Notes under the pieces: generated by a model
The model's input: only the letters and a program-made list of their open reading frames with translations
What the model was told of the DNA's origin: nothing
Database searches by the model: none
Position numbers and translations under genes: made by a program
NCBI GenBank assembly: GCA_030248135.1
Contig: JASANC010001402.1
Location: forward strand, 33,986-97,985
From: Theristus sp. LFF4_11
Taxonomy: Eukaryota; Nematoda; Chromadorea; Monhysterida; Xyalidae
Reading direction: 5' to 3'
Length of the DNA stretch: 64,000 bases
In this document: one piece after another, positions 53,446 through 64,000 of the stretch
Position numbering within the stretch: position 1 is the first letter of the stretch
Layout: every line of letters starts with the position of its first letter

Positions 53446-54921
53446 CTTGCGCGGTGCAATGTGTATGATTATATACAATGTATAGTAGTCTGTTCAGGAG
53501 AAATTTTATAAATGGTTATGCGGTTTCGATATAGACAGATTGTTGCGGTTGTTGTTTTTGTCCACATAAAGACGCAACGCATCAGCACAGTTGGTTGGTA
53601 CGGTAAGTGTGTGGATGAAGATGCTGACGATCACCATAAATACGCCGTTCAACCGCGCGTGCACAGGTCATGCGTGTGTCACCGCAGGCAGAGGTGTTCG
53701 ATTTCAACTGTTTTTTTTTGCGTTCGCGCTGGCTCGAGCAGTAGTAAATATCAAAATAAAGCCGTCAAATATAGAAATATAGAGCGGCGGCGACCGTGTT
53801 GTCCAATTAGTAGCATGGCCATAGTGTACGGGACAGCGAACACATGTCATGTGTCAATGTCAATAGCAATTTGTCGCGACACCACTCTACGAACACGCAC
53901 ACGCCCCCGAAGAACGGCGGCGATGCGATATCAATCCAGAAAATATGCAAAACGCTCTGACACGATCGGTTTCGAATGCGTTGTAATATGACAAATCAAG
54001 TGACACTTGTCGCTCTCTGAGAAGACACCTTGATTTCACACACACGCACTTGCACGCACGTGCGCATGTGAGTGACGAGAATAAAAAAACACAGTTTCAC
54101 TTCGCCCGGGTGATTTCGAGCCGCGTTTCAGAAGCGCACACGTTGGCGGTTGCGATGCGCTGACGCAGTTTCGTCATATTTTTTTTTATTCTGCCATTCA
54201 ACAAGAAATTTACAGTTTGTAGTACCACATGTATAACGGTTAGGATGACGGAATTCTTTCCAACCACAACAACGTGTTACTTGCGACGCCTCACATGAAA
54301 CGTAGACGACAGTTAAAACATAAACGGCTCGCCTGCTATGTGTATGTCTTAATTCTTGAGAGCGACGGTGACTGCTGCAGTTGGTGTGCGATGGTCACCG
54401 AAAAAAACAACAACAGCGCACCATTCTAGATTTATTGTATTTTCAAACATGTTCCAGAAATTACGAACAGGCAGAAGACACACTGCGCACATTGCACACA
54501 TGTTCATCCATGGTGGTCTCGCCACTAGTGACACAACGCGGCAAAGTGATTGAATTATGATTGACGAGACAAGACAGCACGACAAACTACAATACAACAC
54601 CACAAAACTCAACTGCTAGAAAAAAAACTCACTGCACAGCGCAGCACGTCGTGTGCGTACAGTCGTGTGCCGCCGCCGCATCAACATGCACGTACGTGGA
54701 CATGTGCTGTACAGCAACAATCACCGTCCGTGTATGCACACACGCGTGTGATAACAATGCGATTTAAAAAAACAAAACTATTCGACTGCGTTTGTGAAAC
54801 TGAAAGGACACACGGACACTAATCACAATATGCACGCTGTAACAATCACACCGTTTGACGGCGATTTGCCCTTTTGCACGGAATAAATCGCAAATCAGAT
54901 AGTTTTTCAGTCATAAGCAAA

Positions 54922-55338
54922 CAGGGGGTAAACAAAAAAAATTTTGTGTCTCTCTTTTGGGGAATGTTTAAAAAAAAAAAACTTTTCTCCCCCGGGACCC
55001 CCCGGGGCGGGACAGGGTTGGGGGGGGGGGGGGGGGAGATATACCACTACTGGGGGTTTTTTTTTTTTTTTGGGGGGGGGGGGGGGGGGGGCACAGTGGT
55101 GGCGCGCTGGTGCCCCCGGGTGGGGGCCCCGCCCCCGGCCCCCACTTTTTTTGTGGGGGGGTGGGTGGGGTGGTTGGTGGTGGTGGTGGAGAAAAAAAGA
55201 GAGGGGGGAGAGAGGGGGGGGGGGGGGGGAAAAGAAAAAAGAAAAAGAAAAGAGAGAGGGAGGGGGGGGGAGGGGGCGGGACAAGGGCGCGGGAAAAAAA
55301 CAAAAAAAAAAAAAGGTAAAAAAAAAACAAGGTTAAGT
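54922..55338. other. homopolymer-smeared, probably miscalled sequence
   Basis: Lies between intact anchors that match left 12357-12785. Inside, ordinary left-arm sequence is replaced by long G, A and T runs, yet length (417 against 429 bp) and surviving words keep the register: TGTCTCTCTTTTGGGGA against TGTCTCTCTATTGCGCA, and CCACTACTGGGGGTTTTTTT against CCACTATTGGTGCTTTATTC. This is a base-calling or consensus failure, not an insertion. Open frames here are artefacts. Confidence 0.8.
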
Positions 55339-58300
55339 GTTGACGGCAAGCAGCATTTGCTGTATTACTGGTTTATGATGAGAGAAAACAACATTCTTTG
55401 ATCTGCAGAACTGACTCAGCAAAAAAGTCTACGCGTGTGTTGGACATAAAAAGCAGCACCTCGAACGCGTGTTCGCGAATCGTCCAATTGTGCAGAAGAT
55501 AATTTTTCTTGAGTTTTCTCAAACAAGAGTCACCACGGTTTGTGGAACGTGCCCGTGGCCAGAAAAAAGTGCGCATGTGAAAATGCCGTTAGAAACCATC
55601 AGAAATTCGCAGAATGCGTAGAACAAGAACAATAGTAGACTTGAAAAAGTGAATGCTCAGTTGAAAGCGTGTGCGGCAACGACAAAAAGTGAGCACAGAA
55701 AGTTTTGGAAGACGCCAGTAAACAGCGGCGTACGTTTCGCGTCAACAAACTCACGTGAACTGATGCAACCAGGCGAGCTCTCGCATGCGCGTTTGCATGG
55801 CCGTCGATGCAAAGCCGATCGGAGGGTATGCCAACATGGCCGCCATCATCGTCCCCACGAGAAATCCGTGATTTTGTCAATCGAATTTCAAAGCTGGCTA
55901 AACTGCGGTTTGTGTGATTTCAGAGGTTTTGAATGACTTGCATTAACTGAATGCGTTGCGTTTGCGAACACCGCACAAGCAGAAAAGCCAAATGAATGGA
56001 AAATCCATCGGCAGCAATGAGCGCAAGCGCTATCAAAACCAAAAAGCTGCGTGTGGTCAGTGGGTGGCCATTTACGTAGATAACCATCACAAGAGAGCGG
56101 TAACTGATCTCATTAGATTGACATATACGGCCTGTCAGTCAAAGTCTCGCCTGGGCCGACTAACGTCATGAAAAAAGTGTGCTTGGTAATTACATTTTTT
56201 TAATGAGCATTCCATGTATAATGACCAAAAAATTGTATCAGCATGCGGTCACTTGAGACCAGCGGATATGCGGATCAAGGAAAAAGTCGGCTGTTGCTGT
56301 GGTGACGCAGTTTCTTTCGATCTGCACAACTTGCGCGTTTTGATTACGTTGATCGACTATCTTGAAATCTCATGACAACACCTTTGATCAAACAGTGTCG
56401 GCATTCGTCAGAGCTTTTTTCTCGTCCATGATCAGTAAAAAATGAAGATCTGCGAACGTGAACGTGCAGCGCCCCTTGTGAAACACACAACCAATGGACG
56501 TGTGTGAAATTGATTCGATATTGCATAACAAGATAATTGATATTGAAACACAAACAAAAAAACAACCATAAGGCATAAAAGTATGACATGATATGATTAT
56601 GCTGATTGAGAACAAAAAAATAGTGTTGAAAAAGTCAAACAAGTCAAGTTGGCAGAGGAGAGAAAAAGTGGCGACCAGAACGTAAGACAGATAGAGAACG
56701 GCTGCCCCCGCACAACACCAAAAAAACTACAAAAACAACAGCAGCAACAACGTTGTTTGTTGAATGAAAGTCAACATTTGCTGGACCAGACGCTTGTCCA
56801 CACTGTTTGCAAGTGTAAGTGCGCGGCGCGACTCCAAAAAACCTGCACATGAGCAAAGTTACGCTTGCATAGGCGTGTCACTGTTCAGGCTTATTATGAC
56901 CGTTTCATGAGCGTATTAAAATATCACGCAGTTTCACGCACGCATGTGTGTATGAGTTTTTCAGCACGCCATAAGCGCATCACACACTCAGCAACCACAA
57001 AGCGCAACATGCAGCTTCACCATAACGCGCCATAAGTGTGCGTTTGTCTTGTCTCCGTCTGTTTTGTGTTCATGTTTTTTCTCGTATTATGAAGTCAATA
57101 TTTTGGTTGAGTTGAAGTTGAAGATCATATGCGGAGAAAAACAAAAAAGTGTGCCCGTTTATTATTACAACAGTTTTCACGATGTAATGCATGCTGAATG
57201 TGACGAACGGCACATTTCGTAAGCAAACAATCGCGCTCGCGCACGCACGCACGTTGCCAATGCTGCTCACATGAGCACAGTGCTGCCGTTGCACACACGC
57301 ACGCACGCACACACCTTCGCTTGTCTCCAGCACTCCTGCAATGAAGCGTGGCGATGTCGCTGTGCTTTTTGCTGAATTCAAAAAAAGCGCGGAAGAACTT
57401 TGGTGTGTGTGTGTGTGTGTGCGTGTGCAGAAACACAAACACAGAAACAAACGCAGACACACACACACGCATGCACACGCTCTCGTGTGACAACTTCTTC
57501 CTTTTTTCTGTTTCTTGTTTGACTGTATTGAAATCCGGTTACTGCAGGTTCGACTGCGCTTCATCAACACACGTGGAGTGTGGACAAGCAACATGCAGCT
57601 GACAGCAAAAAGTATGCAGTTTATGTGGTGAGCGAGCGTCCAAATCGAGCGGTTTTTCATAAGTTCAGGCATAACAGATCAGTTTCTATCTATGGACAGA
57701 ACGTGTCACCTTCAAAATACTATCAACAACATTCAGTGCTTTTTCTGTTCATTTGTGTTTTTGAACGTCTCAATAGCGCCGCGTGGCCATGCAAGGAGGC
57801 GGCGCACACACGCACAAACATGGTGATTGATTATCATGACGCGAAACCGATCAAAACACAGTCTACGCTGTGTAAACAGGTGACAATACGAGCAGTGCTG
57901 TTGATTTTTCGTTTGGTTCAACAAGAAAGCGCACGTGAGAAATATAACAGTCGAGAAAAAATACAGCGCAATGTTTTAACATGATTATAAAGGCAACATG
58001 CGATTTACGCAAATGTGATCATTTGTAAATGTAATTTGAAGAATCGAATTGACACACTCACCTCAGCCATGATTGACAGTTTGCGGTGGTTGTTGAGTGC
58101 CGCAGTTTGCGGCAACTTTGCGTTCAATAGTGAGACGCCACCAGCGTCAGCCGCTCGGCAGTGCGGCACACGTTGAGCTGTACTTGATGCACTGTATGCG
58201 ACGGCGCCCAATCGAAAACGGCAATTGGTCGGCCAGTATCGTGTGCGTGGCCTGAACGCGAATGTGAAATCAAGAAAGGCGCATTGCATTCTGAAATTCG

Positions 58301-61053
58301 CCAAAAACGAAAATTGCCATATCGATGCTGTTTTTGAGTGCATATGCGAAAACGCTGATATGGGGCAATTTTCGGTTTTCCGGACCAGTTACATATAGAC
58401 AACGAGCCGAAAAATACAGCCGTCTGCGTACACGCAGCGTGCACGTGCGCCATGTAGACGGACATGTAAGTGCTGCGCTGCAACAGAAATTGCACCGATC
58501 CGGTGTGGACAACGACGCCGGTGACTGCGGCTGATGCATAATTTAGCCTACCGGCCATTATAATCGCCTCCGTCTGTGTCTCTCGCTGTGTGTCTTTCCA
58601 CTGTGCAGCAGCTACTAAATGCCCGTGCACACACACACACTCGTTTTTGACTCTGAAAAATCTACTGGGGTTACCGAAAATTGTTGTAGGTAAATTACTG
58701 GAAAATGACGCACTATTTTCGTCTTCAGGAACGTGCACACATGCGCATTATCGGGAGTCAGCAATTGCTACGGCCATATAAACGAACATACATGTAATGT
58801 ATGTATAACATGTCGGTAATTATCATCGGTGGAGACATGTATATATATATGAAGAATGTTGTGGAAAAATTATTGTGTGCACGCGAAAGTCGGCGACAAA
58901 GGCAAAAGTGCACTACCACCTGGGCCACACTAGACGCTGTAACGCTGTAATCAGACACTGAACGACTTCATTGTAACGGCGGATTCACAATAACGAGAGC
59001 ACATGTATGTATAAACTCAAGTTCTCAATGGCCAGAAACTGCAAAACTGGCTTTCTCTCTCGCTCTTTCTGTCGTGCGCTCACGGGCATGTACAATGTAT
59101 GTGCGCATGTGTGGTATATAATTGAGAAAATTACAGTGTCATTAGCAGGTGATTGCCACTAATTTCGCACCATCAAGTATATGCACTCCAACCATAGACG
59201 ACGATTAGACTTTTGAAAATCATGGTGGTTGTTGTCGTTGTCGTATATATTTATGTGGGATCATTATATGCACACACGCAGAACGTGCGCCCGCATGCAT
59301 GAGCAATCAAATCGGTAATCGCTGCGCTGCATTAGCACTTTTGCACTGACTCTGCGAATTGTTGTTTCACTTGTTCTGCTGCTTTATTCTCTTCCAAAAC
59401 TGACGCCCCTTTCCGTCATCAACCCTGTCGCTCACGGTATATTTCAAATTTGAATTCGAATTTCAGAATTTCAATCAACTGTTTACAATTCACTATATCG
59501 CCTGTGACAAACTGATGTCATTCATTATGTTTGTTCAATCCATCGGATGAAAGCGCTTGTTCAACACATTGATTTCAGACGGCAGATGGTAGGCGCGCCG
59601 GATTAGTGTTGTGCGTTATTTGTTTTTTTTTGCTGTGGAACTACTTCAATACTGGATTTTGTTGAAGTGAAGTTCAGAACGTTGATGCGCTTCAGTATGG
59701 TCACCTCGAAACCTATTTTTCACCTAATTAACAATATCGTTTAACAATAATCGTCCGTGCCGTTTGTTTATACATTTGTTTACACAGGTCACCAAGTGCC
59801 TTGAACTTGACTTGCCGAAAGCTCAACATGATTAGCCTGCGGGTTTTTTACGATCTTCACTACTAAAACAAACAGTGGGCGGAGAAGGTTCATTGAATGA
59901 CTGCATCAATGGATGACCTTGCTGGCACGATACTGTTCTTCGGCATGTAAAATAAAGATAATACTTGTAGACGCATGTGAAGCATTCATGTGTCTATACA
60001 TGCACTCCATTCAGTTGCAGCTGCATGCACCACCAACATCATTGTCAATGCTGATTCGTTTTATGAATCGAAAGCAGCGAGCCGACTCCCAACGGGTCGA
60101 CCATAACGGTCGAATAATGGACACGACACGACTATTAGAGTGACGGACAATGACGGAATGAATGAATGCGGCGCATCGTCTGGTGTCGTTCACAAGAGCA
60201 CCTGCTCGTGACCGCAATAAATCAACATGCATGTACTACGCGATCTCGTTTTCTTCCATATTTATCACATTGACATTTTCACTCTTGCTCATCCCCATGA
60301 TAAACCGATTACACTCAACGCATTGTTGTTGTTCATGTTCACAAGCTCACCATTGCATTATCATGTAATTTATGATGACCCTTGTCCTATTGTCATGTAC
60401 CCAGTTTTCGGGTATAAAGCAAATATTTACAATGAACATTTTGATCATTTACAAGCTTCACACAGCACCATGGTTAATTTCACACATGGCCACCGTAGCA
60501 TGCCATCGAAAGGGAGCAGCAAAAGGAAAGCTGTCAAAGTTTGCGTGTTCGAACTGCGTGTTTAGTAGGCGTTGTCGAAAGATGGATAGTTGCCGGTTTG
60601 CAGATTGCTAGATCGGTGTGAAGCAACGCACGAAAATAAATATGACAGCTCGCGATTGATTCAAAGCACTATTATACTGAGATCAGTTTCACAGGCCGAC
60701 CGAAGCCCATGAAAGCACACGCACACGCACACACGCATTCTCACATGTTTTGCCGGTCCATTAAGCTTATATACTGAGAAGCTAGCGCATACAATACGCA
60801 CAGAGCATACGGTAGAGGCTGCCTACGGTGCACAGAGCATATTTATTGTGGCTATATGTACATGCCAATTATCTGCGCTCTGCATGAGCCCACACATATA
60901 CCGATATATAAGGCTTTCGCTGACGTCTCTTATAGCTCGATCATTGGGGCGCTTGAGCCAATTAAACGCACCAGGCAGCGGGATAGACCGGAAGACGCTT
61001 GCAGGCAGCGAAAGAGAAATAGAAAAATCGCCCGCCGTGCAAGCTAACACGTA

Positions 61054-61778
61054 CAGGGTGGGTCAAAAACACCACCGGATTTCAAATTGTTCTATCTCGC
61101 GTCCACAGTGTGAGGTGTGAGGCTGAAATTTGGAAACATTGCAGAACTAAGGTGCTCATTTTTTTCCAATAGTTTTACTAATTTTTTCAGCATGATAGTT
61201 TTTGACATTCTTTTCAAAAACGTGAAAAATCACAATTTTGAACTTTTTTGACTCATCATAATTTTGAATAAAAGCTCACATACATCCAAATTTTTTTCGA
61301 GAAGGGCTGCACTTTTTTCCACGTGTTTATTTGAAACACTGATGTTGGTTTGTAATAGATTTTTGTTTAGTTGCTCAATGTGAGAAGCAGGGATTTCAAT
61401 GGCGGCACCCTTCCGATATCGAAAACTCATCACCACTTTTTGGTGCAGTCTAGTGTCTGCGTCAATCTTGCGCACACCGTCTTAGATTTTTTCTTGAAAA
61501 CCTCAATATCGGTTTGTTTGCACTGCATGCCAGTTGTTTCAATTCTTTTCAACACTAAATTTGCATTTTTTGCAAAGTCTTATCAGTCAAAAAATGAAAA
61601 CTTTTACTTTTTTCAAAATATTGTCAAAAAACAAATGCCAATAAAAGAAAAAATACTTTAAAAAAATTCTAAAAATGAGAACCTTAGTTCTGCAATGTTT
61701 CCACATTTCAGCCTCATAACCTCACACCAGACGTGAGATTGAGCAATTTGCAATCCGGTAGTTTTTTGGCCCACCCTG
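61054..61778. mobile_element. mariner-type non-autonomous element (right copy)
   Basis: A 725-bp mirror of 5894-6624 flanked by TA (61052-61053 and 61779-61780), termini CAGGGTGGGTCAAAAA and its inverse. A minus-strand frame at 61475-61230 (81 codons, starting MRKIDADTRLHQKVVMSFRY) is open here but interrupted in the left copy. It may be a degraded part of a transposon protein. I cannot assign a domain. Confidence 0.85.
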
Positions 61779-62703
61779 TACACAATGTCTATGGTGGCGC
61801 TCTTTTTCAGCTAGCGCGCATATTCAAGCGCACATGGCGCGCACGCATTCGATTGATAGGCTGCTTTCGCTTCAACCGACGAGCGAGCGAACTGCCTGCT
61901 CCGATACGTCAAAAGGTGCACATGCAGACACGCGAGAACGCAGAGCACTGCTGCTGCTGCTTGCTGGTGCACATTCGCTGGTTCGCATTATCGGAACAAT
62001 GCTACCGGGCGAATGAACTGTGCACGGCACAGGGTGGAGGCTCACACTTGCACTCGCAACGAAAAACATGCACACACACACACACACTTTCAGGTTGAAA
62101 TGTGGAAACAGGGACGGACCGACGGACAAATAGTACGCAATCGCATGACAAGGCGCTCAAGTGCGCACACTGTATGCACGTCCGTGGTTACGGTACATAC
62201 GCAAGCGCATCCGACCCGCGAAAGTGACAGAGGATGGGAAGGGAACATGAGATTGTGATCTTTCTCGCAGACCGTCATGCCGTGGCCAGCAGTGTTCCCG
62301 CAGTACACCTGTGCTGCCATTTCGGTGTCCATGTGAAAGTATCAGCGAGTGGCTGCTCTGTGCTCCGCCACAGACACTGACCTTGTTTCCGGTTGATACC
62401 GTCAGTGGTGAGACTTTGTGCAACTCCCACGGCTCATCACGACCGTCGTCAACACCTGTACGCAAATCACAGGAATACACACTGCCTCATAATAATAATC
62501 ACATCAGCTCGCGCGCTGCCCGTTTTTATTTCATCGGCTGAAAAAGAGACAGACTCGGTGAACAAACGCGTCCGCGTCACCCACCCACCCATGGAAAGGA
62601 CCGAGCAGTGAGTGCATTATGTTTGCAGTGGTGGCGTTTTTTTGCGAAATGCCCGGTCGGGCCGGAACGACCTTGGTGATTCATAGGGTGAACGTACACT
62701 CAC

Positions 62704-62704
<1 letters not shown>

Positions 62705-62758
<54 letters not shown>

Positions 62759-62759
62759 G
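62705..62759 (-). repeat. CAA trinucleotide microsatellite (right)
   Basis: TTG repeat, mirror of 4914-4964, about one unit longer. Confidence 0.9.
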
Positions 62760-64000
62760 CGGTCTTTGGACGCCGCATCATACTTGACAGTTTTTTCTCT
62801 CTCTCGAAACTCAACCACCATTCCAAAGCGGGTAGCACTTGAATGCAGCGCGAGGGGACGACCATGAGAACTTTTGCGGCAGTTTTTGCGGTTTACCGCG
62901 GGGCGCGCATGCGTGCGACGAGAAAATCACTGACCACAATGAAGTGAAAATGATGACCAGGTTTCGTGATTTTTATCTCTTTTCCGCCTGTCACGTTTTG
63001 ACGCTGTATGACACACCACCTGTGTGAAAAAATAATCATGCATGCCTTATATGGGCGATGCTGTTGAAAGAAAGAGCGCGTTTTGATTTGATCAACAAAA
63101 CCGCTTGATGCTTCCTGTTCGGTCGGGAGACAAGTTTATGTTCTTGGGGGTGGCATGTTGTGCATTGCGCCAATCAACAAACAGTATAAGTTTGACGATT
63201 ATTAATTTTGACAGTTTCTTCTGTTTAACGGTGATTTTTTTTAAATCAGACGCACAACTGATAGAGAACGAGTTACGATACAGGTTTACGTCGTGCAAAC
63301 AAAACTGTAGAGCGGGGTCATGGCTCTAAACTGTTGTAAAATTACATAAAACATAATAAATACAGAAATACGATGCTTACCCAAATCCTTTGGATCATCA
63401 CGGTGATCGGCAGAACGTCGCTAAAAAATGCTGAGTATCGTTTCACCAATACCGAACAGTCAGACTAGGATCAAATTGTGCCGCTGAAAATGTAACATGT
63501 GTGAAACAACGATTGAACCGCGAAAAAAACTGAAACAGCGGCAACGGAAACAGAAAAGTGGTCTTTGGTTCAAGTCTGACCATCGACTGACTCCGTGCAA
63601 GTGAGTTCTGTTGTGCATGTTTTTTTGCGACTGAGTGCGCGTTCGTGTGCATGTGTGTGTGTGTCCGTGTCTGTTCTCCCTGCCACATGTTATAATTACG
63701 GTAATCACTACAATTTCGTATAATTTATCAAAATTTCAGCATGTGATGCAGTGAAATTGGCCAATTTTCGAGCATATATAATTCCAGATGTGGCATCGAA
63801 CAAAAATTACGGCCCAAGCCAGCGGCACAAAATACAGTGACAAAATTACCTCGCACTATATGCGCGCGTATAAGTCACCAACAATTTCAGTGCGTGTGTT
63901 GTATATCTTTTCTTTCCGTCCAAAACTGCACCACAGGCGCGCATTATTTATACGCCGATCTCTCACAGACGCTGTTCTTTTTCATATACTTTCTGCTCTT

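Larger units (their letters stand above)
34530..64000 (-). repeat. right arm of giant inverted duplication
   Basis: Reverse complement of about 3674-33170, with scattered substitutions, indels, a relocated SINE and one corrupted stretch (54922-55338). RPL9 codes for the same protein as in the left arm. Distal-less and the membrane-protein gene differ by a few residues and repeat lengths. The arm probably continues past the window, because the symmetry is still intact at position 64000. Confidence 0.95.
53446..64000. other. intergenic DNA upstream of Distal-less (right)
   Basis: Mirror of 3674-14259. No supported exons. Contains the corrupted stretch 54922-55338, a mariner-type element at 61054-61778 and a CAA/TTG microsatellite at 62705-62759. 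Confidence 0.6.

Noticed and set aside
54907..55349. Gly/Lys/Pro-rich frames on both strands
   Set aside because: They come from the miscalled stretch. The intact left-arm equivalent does not encode them.

Overview
This is a 64 kb piece of an animal nuclear genome. The genes have GT-AG introns, long intergenic stretches, microsatellites and transposon relics. The Distal-less homeodomain is close to those of arthropods and their relatives, and a nose-resistant-to-fluoxetine (NRF-6) type acyltransferase gene is present. Together these suggest an ecdysozoan, probably arthropod-like. I cannot name the taxon.

The dominant feature is a giant inverted duplication. Left arm (about 3674-33170) and right arm (about 34530-64000) are reverse complements, so nearly every gene appears twice. 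Unique sequence 1-3673 lies outside the symmetry. It holds the 3' part of an NRF-6/acyltransferase-3 gene (1-2278, nine exons). The left arm then runs: about 12 kb intergenic DNA with a mariner-type non-autonomous element (5894-6624); a six-exon Distal-less/Dlx gene (14260-22709, +); 4.6 kb intergenic; a four-exon gene for an unrecognised single-pass membrane protein rich in Pro, Glu and Gln (27299-28980, +); and, convergent with it, the five-exon ribosomal protein L9 gene (29408-31172, -). The right arm repeats this in mirror order: RPL9 (36584-38352, +), membrane protein (38780-40461, -), Distal-less (45064-53445, -), mariner element (61054-61778).

The centre (31250-36520) is transposon-like. 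Tandem about 310-bp units with a terminal motif AGGGTTGTTAAACA lie on both sides of a nested inverted-repeat block (32290-35450) full of G and C homopolymers, whose modules end in CAGTAGCGAAAG.

The arms differ by substitutions, indels, microsatellite lengths, a few amino acids and SINE insertions at different sites in the same Distal-less intron. That looks like two haplotypes of a heterozygous diploid. I favour an assembly that turned round in the central inverted repeat and continued into the other haplotype. A real, diverged palindrome is the alternative. The right arm also has about 415 bp (54922-55338) that is a homopolymer-smeared, miscalled version of intact left-arm sequence. The genes share no pathway: one developmental transcription factor, one translation protein, one membrane acyltransferase and one unknown membrane protein.
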